Shown here: in pieces, positions 1 to 6,470 of the stretch
Layout of the letters: the number at the start of each line of letters is the position of its first letter
How positions within the stretch are numbered: the first letter of the stretch is position 1
IMG/VR virus record: IMGVR_UViG_3300048828_000831
Coordinates: 1-20,711 of that record
DNA from: a virus
DNA length: 20,711 nt
Reading direction: 5' to 3' (one strand)
Notes under the pieces: generated by a model
Seen by the model: only the letters and a program-made list of their open reading frames with translations
Told to the model about the DNA's origin: nothing
The model's database searches: none
Position numbers and translations under genes: made by a program

Positions 1-330
1 GAGTTCTTCTTTTCATCATTGAAAGAGAGTCCGAAAGGAAGAGGAAGAGGAAATGAAGTCAAGTTAAGATCAAGAGATGTTCTTCTTTATAAAATCTATA
101 AGTTAGAAAATCCTAGTGTTGGAGATGGTTCATTATCTCAAAATATTCTTCCTAGTCTTTCCGATTTTCCTCAAGTTTGTTATTCCAAGGGAAAAAATAT
201 TAGATCGGGTGTTTATGATCATTTATTGAATCAAGAGGATAAAGAGTTATTAGAAAGTTTTAATGGTCTTGGAGATATCCTCGGAATGGATTCAATCGGG
301 TCGGGTAATTTTTCTAAATTAATTAATTAA
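1..330 (+). CDS. Hypothetical protein, 5' end outside the window
   Basis: The reading frame is open from base 1 and ends at TAA 328-330. The first possible in-window start is a TTG at 19, but the frame continues upstream of it without a stop (codons for EFFFSS) and no ribosome site is visible, so the gene most likely begins before the window. The visible part is about 109 codons. It is hydrophilic and basic at its start (KGRGRGNEVK) and acidic or neutral later, ending in a Gly/Ser/Asn-rich tail. There is no signal peptide or membrane segment. I recognise no family. It is followed after 15 bases by a small gene with a good ribosome site and then a terminator, so it belongs to the transcription unit that ends upstream of the packaging genes. 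Function unknown. Confidence 0.6.
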   Translation, partial: EFFFSSLKESPKGRGRGNEVKLRSRDVLLYKIYKLENPSVGDGSLSQNILPSLSDFPQVCYSKGKNIRSGVYDHLLNQEDKELLESFNGLGDILGMDSIGSGNFSKLIN

Positions 331-345
331 TGAGAGGTTTTAAAA

Positions 346-504
346 ATGTTAAAAAAAGATATTCTCTATTTTTTGTCATTCGATTTCTCATTGAGAAAAT
401 CAAAAAAAGAAATCAATTTTGATTTATTCCAAGATTATATGTTCTTGTTTCATAATCGATTAATAAAAGAGAGTTATTATAATTTAATCAAAAAATCCCT
501 TTAA
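346..504 (+). CDS. Small hypothetical protein (52 aa)
   Basis: ATG at 346 is preceded by GAGAGG at 333-338, about 7 bases upstream, which is a credible Shine-Dalgarno site. The frame runs to TAA 502-504. The product begins MLKKDILYFLSFDFSLRKSK and is rich in Lys, Phe, Leu and Tyr, without a clear membrane helix. It lies 15 bases after the preceding gene and about 22 bases before the terminator stem, so it would be the last gene of the upstream operon. No family is recognised. Its AT-driven amino-acid content means it could be a chance frame, but start, ribosome site and position make a small real gene plausible. Confidence 0.45.
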   Translation: MLKKDILYFLSFDFSLRKSKKEINFDLFQDYMFLFHNRLIKESYYNLIKKSL

Positions 505-526
505 AAGTTAGAAAGGTTTAAAAAAT

Positions 527-558
527 AAAGAGAGAGGTTTTTCCTCTCTCTTTTTTTT
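527..558 (+). terminator. Strong intrinsic terminator
   Basis: GAGAGAGG at 530-537, loop TTTTT at 538-542, perfect complement CCTCTCTC at 543-550, then eight T residues at 551-558. AAA at 527-529 can pair with the first T residues and extend the stem to 11 bp. It ends the unit containing the two upstream small genes. It also has a short A-rich run on the other side, but no gene was seen coming in from the right. Confidence 0.9.
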
Positions 559-571
559 GGTCTCAATATAT

Positions 572-732
572 TTTTTAAAAAATCTTTTAAAAATAGGTTT
601 TAAAAAAGGTTTTAAAATCGATTTTAAGGTAACAACCACGGGCATAAAAAGGTTTTAAAAAAGGTTTTAATGGTATTATTAAAAGAGGTTTTAAAAGAGG
701 TTTTAAAAGGTTTTTTAAAAAGAGTTTTAAAA
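572..732. repeat. Phased array of about 12-bp GGTTTTAAAA repeats
   Basis: Exact GGTTTTAAAA occurs at 596, 608, 651, 687 and 699. Degenerate copies fall in or near the same 12-base phase at about 620 (GATTTTAAGG), 663 (GGTTTTAATG), 675 (weak), 709 (with TTTTTT) and 723 (AGTTTTAAAA). Weaker TTTTAAAA copies at about 572-592 extend the series leftward. There are two blocks, about 572-629 and 651-732, separated by a short unrelated stretch around 630-648 that includes the only GC-richer bases. The core TTTTAAAA is self-complementary; the leading GG gives direction. The array lies between the terminator and the small terminase gene and contains no credible gene. Bases 733-845 hold nothing I recognise. 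Candidates are a packaging (pac/cos) recognition site, a replication iteron cluster, or an operator array. Confidence 0.7.
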
Positions 733-845
733 AAAAGTAAGGAATCTTTTATTTTTTGAGAAATCCCCAGCGGGTTTCGTGAGGTTCGGTTATCATCTGA
801 AAAAACTAATTTTCTGAATGTCTCATACATTTTAATCTTTATTAA

Positions 846-868
846 TTCTTATAAAGACTTTATAAGAA
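846..868. promoter_or_regulatory. Perfect 10-bp inverted repeat before terS
   Basis: TTCTTATAAA at 846-855 and its exact reverse complement TTTATAAGAA at 859-868 flank a 3-base GAC. The repeat ends 6 bases before the terS ATG at 875, exactly where a ribosome site would be expected, and no Shine-Dalgarno sequence is present. It could be a dimeric repressor or TerS operator, an RNA hairpin controlling translation, or contain a -10-like TATAAA/TATAAG element. The right-hand half, TTATAAGAACA, recurs at 10467-10477 at another gene start. Confidence 0.6.
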
Positions 869-874
869 CAGTTA

Positions 875-1489
875 ATGGGTGCAAAACTAATTACCGAGGA
901 GAATGCAGAGAAGGTTAAGCAAAAGGTTGTCTCTAATATACTTACGAAAGTAAGAGAAGGTAAAACACCAACGGCAATGGAGATGGAATTGTTGGATAAA
1001 TATACCGCTTCCTCCGATGTTGGCTTTAGTGGGACATATGCAAAGAACCAAACTGAGTTAGCTAAATTGATCGGGGTCGATAGAAAAACTATCCAGAGGT
1101 GGAGAAAGGACCCTACATTCCCAAAGCCAAAAGCTGATGGTCGTTACACATTAAGTGAAGCTGTAGCATGGAAGGATGCAATGGGATCAACGGCTGGTGA
1201 CCTAACAAGTAAGGAGTCTGCACAAGTTAAAAGCATTTTATTGCAAAATGAGAAATTGGAAATACAGGTAGGGATACTTAAAAGCGAGTATACGCCTAAT
1301 GTTGATATAGATCAACAAGTGGCAGAGATGGTTCAGCAAGCCAAAAGGGAACTTCTTGCCCTACCCTCCTCATTAGCTCCACAAGTTATTGGTCAGACTG
1401 TAGCAGAAGCAGAGAAAATCATTAAGCAAAGTCTAGTTGAAGCATTAAGATCACTACATGAAGGGGAATGGTTAAGTGGGGAAAAATAA
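875..1489 (+). CDS. Terminase small subunit (Nu1-like, HTH)
   Basis: Predicted DNA-recognition subunit of the packaging motor, which selects phage DNA and hands it to the large terminase. Of 204 residues, 57-80 (NQTELAKLIGVDRKTIQRWR and following) form a typical helix-turn-helix with a wing-like continuation at 89-102 (GRYTLSEAVAWKDA), as in lambda Nu1-type small terminases. The rest is largely helical; residues 150-196 resemble the oligomerisation part of this group, with LLALPSSLAPQV in the middle. Length fits the family. The start is the ATG at 875; it lacks a Shine-Dalgarno site and instead follows a perfect inverted repeat. It is the first gene after the repeat array and starts the long packaging-head unit; its end overlaps the next gene by 14 bases. 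The assignment rests on the HTH plus its place before TerL. Confidence 0.8.
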   Translation: MGAKLITEENAEKVKQKVVSNILTKVREGKTPTAMEMELLDKYTASSDVGFSGTYAKNQTELAKLIGVDRKTIQRWRKDPTFPKPKADGRYTLSEAVAWKDAMGSTAGDLTSKESAQVKSILLQNEKLEIQVGILKSEYTPNVDIDQQVAEMVQQAKRELLALPSSLAPQVIGQTVAEAEKIIKQSLVEALRSLHEGEWLSGEK

Positions 1490-1874
1490 TTCATTATTAC
1501 ATTTCGATGAAAATAGAGCTGATCTTCAGCTCGATGGGCAGTGTCACCACTTTGATTATGATGCGATAGATAATGAGCATAAAGAGCCTAGTTATGATCC
1601 AGATCAAGTTGCTCAAATGGGAGAGGTACTAAGAGAGATGCTTACTTGGCTTACAATGGGGGATGTAAATTCTGCCAGTTATGGGCAAACATTAATGAGA
1701 AAGACAATAGCTATGTGTTGGGTGTTAAGACCAGAATTATTTGAAGGGATGGCTTTATCGGAGATTGCAAAAGCAAAAGGAGTCAATGTCTACAAGCAGT
1801 CTCTTAGCAAGCAAGCAATTAAATTTTCCGAGAAATTTAGCGTTAAGGGTAGAGGTCAACGAAAAAGATTATGA
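1476..1874 (+). CDS. HTH-like protein of the packaging module
   Basis: 132-residue protein starting at GTG 1476, with an AGGGG ribosome site at 1462-1466, inside the end of terS. The N-terminal 40 residues are polar with several His (CHHFDYDA). Residues 45-90 are predicted helical and include a Met/Trp-rich stretch. Residues 93-130 (ALSEIAKAKGVNVYKQSLSK, then KGRGQRKRL) look like a helix-turn-helix followed by a very basic tail, so DNA binding is likely. Its place next to TerS suggests a role in packaging-site recognition or in regulating the module, but the family was not recognised and no enzyme motif is visible. The downstream gene starts within its stop codon (ATGA). Confidence 0.7.
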   Translation: MGKNNSLLHFDENRADLQLDGQCHHFDYDAIDNEHKEPSYDPDQVAQMGEVLREMLTWLTMGDVNSASYGQTLMRKTIAMCWVLRPELFEGMALSEIAKAKGVNVYKQSLSKQAIKFSEKFSVKGRGQRKRL

Positions 1875-2479
1875 AAACTGTAGATAAAAAAATAGGTGTT
1901 TTAAAACCAAGTGAGTACAATCCAAGGGAGCTGACCAAGAAGCAGTATGGTGACCTCAAGTCAAGTTTGCAAAAGTTTGGCTTAGTTGAGCCCGTGTTAG
2001 TCAACATGCAAAAAGGGCGTGAGAATATTGTAATCGGTGGGCATCAAAGATTGAAGATATGGGCAGAGTTAGGCAACGACACCGTACCATGCGTTGAAAT
2101 CAAACTTACTCTAGCGAAAGAGAAAGAATTGAATGTTCGTATGAATAAAAATGGTGGACAATGGGATTGGGACTTATTGGCAAACAACTTTGATGCCGAG
2201 GATTTAATTGATTGGGGATTTGAGGCAGATGATGTTTTAAAAGAGCTTACAGATGAGGATGCGGAAGAAGAACCAGAAGTTAAGTTTTCTGAATTTATAG
2301 ATGAATCAAATAATTATGTAGTTCTTACTTTTGACAACGATGTAGATTGGTTGTCTGCACAAACTCATTTTGACCTGGATTCTGTTCACTCACGGAGAGC
2401 CAATGGAAAGCCGTGGAGTAAGGGAGTTGGACGAGTTATTAAGGGTGCAGATTATATAAGGAGCTTAAATAAGAAATGA
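1871..2479 (+). CDS. ParB-domain nuclease-like protein
   Basis: The N-terminal half (residues about 7-90) is a ParB/Spo0J N-terminal domain: LKPSEYNPRELTKKQ, then KFGLVEPVLV, and the signature GGHQR at 56-60. In phages this domain appears in proteins tied to DNA methylation or base modification as well as in partition proteins. The middle (90-125) resembles the extension seen in modification-linked ParB proteins (MNKNGGQWDWDLLANNFD). An acidic linker at 128-137 leads to a C-terminal segment (about 145-200: NYVVLTFDNDVDW and GVGRVIKGADYI) found in phage versions. No ParA partner or methylase is seen, so plasmid-style partition is unlikely. Coupled at both ends (ATGA with the previous gene, overlap with the glycosyltransferase start). 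Likely role: handling or marking DNA together with the next gene. Confidence 0.8.
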   Translation: MKTVDKKIGVLKPSEYNPRELTKKQYGDLKSSLQKFGLVEPVLVNMQKGRENIVIGGHQRLKIWAELGNDTVPCVEIKLTLAKEKELNVRMNKNGGQWDWDLLANNFDAEDLIDWGFEADDVLKELTDEDAEEEPEVKFSEFIDESNNYVVLTFDNDVDWLSAQTHFDLDSVHSRRANGKPWSKGVGRVIKGADYIRSLNKK

Positions 2480-3222
2480 TGATATTAGCTCCCAGTTGGA
2501 AGAGAGCTAACATATGCACCTCTCATAAGTATTTTCCTAGCCTTAAATATGTTGTATGTAATTCACAAGCGCAGAGTTATTTAGATAAAGGTTTGCCCGT
2601 CTTGACATGTAAAGATTCCGATCAAGGCAATGTGAGTCGCGTCAGAAATTGGATACTTGATTATGCTGGCGAAAAAGATGTGTGTATAGTCGATGATGAC
2701 CTCAAGTGCCTTTCAATGTGGAATGGCAACGATTGTCGGAAGATGATTGGGGAGGAAGCGGAAGAGTTTATCGAATATGGTTTCACCCTAGCAAAGGAAT
2801 TTGGTGTACGAATGTGGGGAGTTAATATTATACAAGATAAAGGTGCGTTTAGGGAATATACTCCTTTTAGTCTGACAAATGTTATTCTCGGACCCTTTGG
2901 TGGATTCTCAAATCCTATTTGCAGGTATGACGAAAATCTCCCCTTAAAGGAAGATTATGATTTAAGCTTACAGATGATAAATAAGTACCGGAAGATACTT
3001 AGAATCAATCATGTTCATTATATATGTGACCAGCACACAAATGTTGGGGGATGTGCCGAGTACAGAACTATTGATGAGGAAAAAGATCAGTTTGAACTAT
3101 TAGAAAAAAAGTGGGGTAAGGATATTGTGCGAAGAGATAAAGGTAATTCAAATACCGAAAGAAAGCGACAAGTCACCTATGATATAAACCCTATTATAAA
3201 AATACCCATAGGAGGTGTCTAA
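2476..3222 (+). CDS. TET-associated-type glycosyltransferase (TAGT-like)
   Basis: Predicted nucleotide-sugar glycosyltransferase of the type phages use to decorate hypermodified DNA bases. In 248 residues: an opening APSWKRANICTSHKYFP, the QGNVSRVRNWILD segment at 50-62, the DDD metal/sugar-nucleotide motif at 73-75 (VCIVDDDLK), an acidic KEDYD at 158-162, and HTNVGGC at 187-193, followed by a basic tail ending NPIIKIPIGGV. This order matches what I recall of the TET-associated glycosyltransferase family. It has no signal peptide or membrane segment, so it acts in the cytoplasm. It starts at ATG 2476, overlapping the ParB gene; ATG 2479 is an alternative. No TET/JBP dioxygenase, hydroxymethylase or thymidylate-synthase-like gene is in the window, so the acceptor base is unknown. 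A protein-modifying glycosyltransferase is the main alternative. Confidence 0.7.
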   Translation: MMILAPSWKRANICTSHKYFPSLKYVVCNSQAQSYLDKGLPVLTCKDSDQGNVSRVRNWILDYAGEKDVCIVDDDLKCLSMWNGNDCRKMIGEEAEEFIEYGFTLAKEFGVRMWGVNIIQDKGAFREYTPFSLTNVILGPFGGFSNPICRYDENLPLKEDYDLSLQMINKYRKILRINHVHYICDQHTNVGGCAEYRTIDEEKDQFELLEKKWGKDIVRRDKGNSNTERKRQVTYDINPIIKIPIGGV

Positions 3223-4127
3223 TGAATGAAAAACCATTTAAAATAAGAAAAGTATCAGATGGTGTATTTTTTATTGATATATTTTTTGAAGATAAAAAAG
3301 TAAACAAACCCATCTGGTGCTTGTTAAGAAGTGATGCCCATCACGATAATCCTCATTCAGATAATGATATGGAGAGGAGGCATCTTGATCAGGCTTTGCA
3401 AAGAAAGGCATTCATATTGGATAACGGAGATGCTTTTTGTGCAATGCAAGGCAAGGGTGATCCAAGAGCAAGTAAAGATGATATAAAGGAGGAGCATAAA
3501 GGTGGCAATTATCTCGATAAATTGGTGGACTCGTACGCAGATTGGCTTAAGCCGTATGCGGAGAATATTCTCGTTATGGGTAAGGGTAATCACGAAACGG
3601 CAGTATATAAACATAGGGAGACTGATCTCACCCAAAGACTGGTCAATTCACTCAATGGAAAAACAAATGCAAAAATCAAAAGTGGGCAAATTGCAAACTG
3701 GATCGGGATTAGAGCAAGGTGCCTTCAAGACCCAAAGAGGAGGAGCATGGGAACAGTATGGTTTTATATGTTCCACGGAGCAGGAGGGGGAGGACCCGTC
3801 ACTAAAGGAGTCATCGGCGCGAACAGGATGGGGGTTACTCATCCCGACGCTAATATCATTGCTACTGGGCATACCCATGATAGTTGGTTTCTGCCTAATG
3901 CTCGCGCTCGCATTACCGCTAATGGTGTTGAATACATTGATGAGCAATTACATATCAAAATTCCAACATATAAGAATGAGTATGGGGTTAAGGACTCAGG
4001 CTTCCATATGGAGAAAGGTCGACCACCAAAACCCCTTGGGGCGGTGTGGATCAAGTTTTATATGGGGAGCAGACCCGAGTTGGCGGGATCTGAACAATTG
4101 AAATACGAAGCTACTAGAGCAGATTAA
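3222..4127 (+). CDS. Calcineurin-like metallophosphoesterase
   Basis: The full set of metal-binding motifs is present in order: SDAHHD at 37-42 (D-x-H), NGDAF at 68-72, GNHE at 122-125, FHG with His185, and GHTH at 216-219. This defines an active two-metal phosphoesterase of 301 residues. Substrates of the fold include phosphoproteins, nucleotides and nucleic acids; the sequence does not decide. The start at 3222 shares one base with the previous stop (TAATG) and has a strong GGAGGTGT site at 3211-3218. It follows the ParB and glycosyltransferase genes and precedes TerL, so it may take part in DNA modification (removing a phosphate from a base-modification intermediate) or in DNA processing before packaging; both are inference. 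Family confidence is high, role low. Confidence 0.88.
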   Translation: MNEKPFKIRKVSDGVFFIDIFFEDKKVNKPIWCLLRSDAHHDNPHSDNDMERRHLDQALQRKAFILDNGDAFCAMQGKGDPRASKDDIKEEHKGGNYLDKLVDSYADWLKPYAENILVMGKGNHETAVYKHRETDLTQRLVNSLNGKTNAKIKSGQIANWIGIRARCLQDPKRRSMGTVWFYMFHGAGGGGPVTKGVIGANRMGVTHPDANIIATGHTHDSWFLPNARARITANGVEYIDEQLHIKIPTYKNEYGVKDSGFHMEKGRPPKPLGAVWIKFYMGSRPELAGSEQLKYEATRAD

Positions 4128-4135
4128 AATGAAAT

Positions 4136-5917
4136 ATGAGTGTAGTCGAAATTGCAGCACGGAGGTCGTGGAAGCCTCCAGACACCCGATTGACATGGGA
4201 GTGGGCTGACCAAAATGTTAAGTTAGACCCCACCTCACCCTATCAAGGGTATTGGAAGTCGGAAATATCTCCTTGGGTCAGGGAGTTAATGGAAACATTC
4301 TCAGATAACGAAGTGTCTGATATTAGTGTTATGTGTTCAGCTCAATCAGCGAAGACTCAGACAATGATTTGTTTGTTAATGTGGGCTTTAGCTGAAGAGC
4401 CAGCTCCCACTATGTGGGTAACAAGTACTGCTGAAGAAGCTGCGTTTTTAATGAAAACCCGCCTGATTCCGACTATTAAAGCTTGTGCTCCTGTTGCAGA
4501 AACGCTTATTGAGGACAGAAGTGCGGTGTCAAAGATGGAGGTTCACCTAAAAGGGGCATCATTAGGAGTAGTAGGCTCGTCATCTCCCTCACGATTACAG
4601 TCTAAGCCCGTTAGGTGGTTATTCCTGGATGAGGTTAGGAATTACCCAGAGGGCGCGTTAGAAATGGTTCTAAAGAGGACGCGAGCTTATTGGAATGCAA
4701 GAAGGTGTATTGTATCAACTCCTGATAATCATAATGATGCAACTCATAGAGCTTACCTTCAAGGAGACCAAAGAGTTTGGCATTTTAAGTGTAGGAGTTG
4801 CGGTGATTGGTTTCCAATGAGTTGGGAATATATGAAGTGGACAGAGGATGAAGAGACTAAAAACGAAAGAGGATATAATTTTGATAAACTTGCAGAAACC
4901 GTAAGATTTGAATGCAAGTGTGGAGAAGTATATAAGGATGAACCAGCGGACAGAAGACACTTTGTAAATAGTGGTAAGTATATATCTTTAAACCCAAATG
5001 CACCTAAGAACAGAAAGTCTTTTCATTGGAATGCGTTGCTTCCTCCTTGGGTTAAGTGGAGAGACCTCGTTGAGGAGTTTCTTATAGCGAAGGGGGCAAC
5101 TTATAATGGAGATACTTCGCCATTAAAGGATTTCATCAATGAGTCACTCGGAGAGCCGTGGGAGGATCGATTAGGAGATTTTGAAGACTTTGGGCAATTG
5201 CAAAAGCGTGCTGGGGATTATGCCTTGGGAGATGATTGGAAGGATGAGGAGGTTAGATTCTTAGCTGCTGATAAACAAGCCAAGGGAGGGATACATTATT
5301 GGTATGTTGTAAGGGCATTCGCAAAAGAGGGAGCAAAGTCTAGGTTGGTGGATTACGGACAAGTTGGTGGCGATAAAGAATTGTTGGAGGTAGCTGAACT
5401 CAACAATGTTATTCCAGATAATTGTATAATAGATTCAGGATTTGATACTACTTCTGTATATAAATTTTGCCAGCGTCATGGGTGGAAGCCGATGAAGGGC
5501 TCGGGGACTCAAGGATTCAAGCACCGAAATAAAAAGACAGGAAGAATGTCTACTCAGTTATGGACATGGACAAAAGCTGAAGTAGGTATTGGTACAAAAG
5601 AGCATGGTCTGCATAAAGCCATAAGATTGTTTCTTTGGTCTAATGATGGTTTGAAAGATATGTTTGCTGAGTTAATGCAAGGATTTATAGGGGATTGGAC
5701 AATAGCCAAAGATGTTACGAGTGAGTACACAAGACAAGTTACGGCAGAAAAGCGGGTACAAACTATAGATATAAAAGGAAGAAGTAAGTACGAGTGGCTC
5801 CCAGTTCGGAAGGACAATCACATGTTAGATTGCGAATTGATGATATTAGTAGCATCACTAGCTAACAAGCTTATCACGCAGACATATACGGAAATGGAGA
5901 CTGAAGGGCTAGAGTAG
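4136..5917 (+). CDS. Terminase large subunit (GpA family)
   Basis: Packaging motor ATPase and nuclease. The 593 residues fit lambda GpA-type terminases. A deviant Walker A is at 67-74 (CSAQSAKT), Walker B at 162-166 (LFLDE), and the coupling motif around STPDN at 194-198. A zinc ribbon follows (CRSC at 219-222, CKC at 260-262). The C-terminal nuclease has acidic candidates Asp379 (FLAADKQ), Asp433 (IIDSGF) and Asp565 (HMLDCE). The N-terminal ITPWVRE-like region (SPWVRELMET, about 45-54) is also typical. The start is ATG 4136, 8 bases after the phosphoesterase stop, with no strong ribosome site; ATG 4129 is in another frame. It lies about 2.6 kb from terS because of the inserted ParB, glycosyltransferase and phosphoesterase genes. 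Partner of the small terminase and the portal. Confidence 0.95.
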   Translation: MSVVEIAARRSWKPPDTRLTWEWADQNVKLDPTSPYQGYWKSEISPWVRELMETFSDNEVSDISVMCSAQSAKTQTMICLLMWALAEEPAPTMWVTSTAEEAAFLMKTRLIPTIKACAPVAETLIEDRSAVSKMEVHLKGASLGVVGSSSPSRLQSKPVRWLFLDEVRNYPEGALEMVLKRTRAYWNARRCIVSTPDNHNDATHRAYLQGDQRVWHFKCRSCGDWFPMSWEYMKWTEDEETKNERGYNFDKLAETVRFECKCGEVYKDEPADRRHFVNSGKYISLNPNAPKNRKSFHWNALLPPWVKWRDLVEEFLIAKGATYNGDTSPLKDFINESLGEPWEDRLGDFEDFGQLQKRAGDYALGDDWKDEEVRFLAADKQAKGGIHYWYVVRAFAKEGAKSRLVDYGQVGGDKELLEVAELNNVIPDNCIIDSGFDTTSVYKFCQRHGWKPMKGSGTQGFKHRNKKTGRMSTQLWTWTKAEVGIGTKEHGLHKAIRLFLWSNDGLKDMFAELMQGFIGDWTIAKDVTSEYTRQVTAEKRVQTIDIKGRSKYEWLPVRKDNHMLDCELMILVASLANKLITQTYTEMETEGLE

Positions 5918-5918
5918 T

Positions 5919-6470
5919 ATGTTCATAAAAGGTATATATGTAGGTTTACCAGTCCCAGAATTGGAAAGAATACGCACTCAATTATTCGAGGCTCTTAATT
6001 CTGCGAGAGAAGGAAGTCGGTTTAGCGAAGTCGATATGGGAGGGAAAATGGGCAAGAAAGCCCTACTCTCTTATAATGAAATCGTACATGAGTTGCAGGA
6101 AGTGTTATTTGCTTTAAAGAAAGCACAGCCTGATATTTATGGAAAGCCAATCAAGAGGTTAATTCCTAATTTTAATAAAAGTATTGGAACAAGAGTGCTA
6201 GAACCCTTTGTGTGCGTAGCTGGGATAGATAAGCATACCGGTGGTCTTATAAAAGATGGGTCATTTACCTATAAGTCTGGTCGATCCTTATTAACCTTCG
6301 AGCATGGATATTATGAGCATTTTGAAGAATCTGCTCAATTAGCGAAGAATGGCAACGGACTATGGGGATTATATGGCATAGCGGGATATCGCTATGATTT
6401 TCAGCGAGAGTTTAGTGGATCACCCCTAACCTCAAGTGGTAACTGGGATGTCATACAAGTAACATTATGA
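5919..6470 (+). CDS. gpW-like head-tail connector with C-terminal extension
   Basis: 183 residues, directly after TerL (1-base gap) and overlapping the portal start (ATGA), the place lambda uses for gpW. Residues about 11-70 (PVPELERIRTQLFEALNSAR, then YNEIVHELQEVLFALKKA) form the helix, short beta hairpin, helix pattern of gpW connectors, which seal the portal after packaging and give the tail a docking site. Lambda gpW is only about 68 residues. Here a further 110 residues follow, rich in Gly, Tyr and Phe (GIAGYRYDFQREFSGSPLTS), with no family I recognise. The gpW call comes from fold pattern and gene order, so it is moderate; the extension may be a separate virion-binding domain. Confidence 0.6.
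   Translation: MFIKGIYVGLPVPELERIRTQLFEALNSAREGSRFSEVDMGGKMGKKALLSYNEIVHELQEVLFALKKAQPDIYGKPIKRLIPNFNKSIGTRVLEPFVCVAGIDKHTGGLIKDGSFTYKSGRSLLTFEHGYYEHFEESAQLAKNGNGLWGLYGIAGYRYDFQREFSGSPLTSSGNWDVIQVTL

Noticed and set aside
572-732. TTTTAAAA array considered as an insertion-sequence end or attachment site
   Set aside because: No transposase or integrase, no terminal inverted repeats and no target duplication are visible.
624-830. Minus-strand frame of 68 codons with FKTSF-like repeats
   Set aside because: It is a translation of the GGTTTTAAAA array. Low complexity, no ribosome site, and the DNA periodicity explains the peptide pattern.
1871-2479. ParB protein considered as a plasmid partition system
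   Set aside because: No ParA-type ATPase is adjacent and the gene is coupled to the glycosyltransferase inside a packaging module.
3357-4196. Several minus-strand frames of 66-99 codons across the phosphoesterase gene
   Set aside because: All metal-binding motifs are intact in the + frame over the same bases; the minus frames have no recognisable content.
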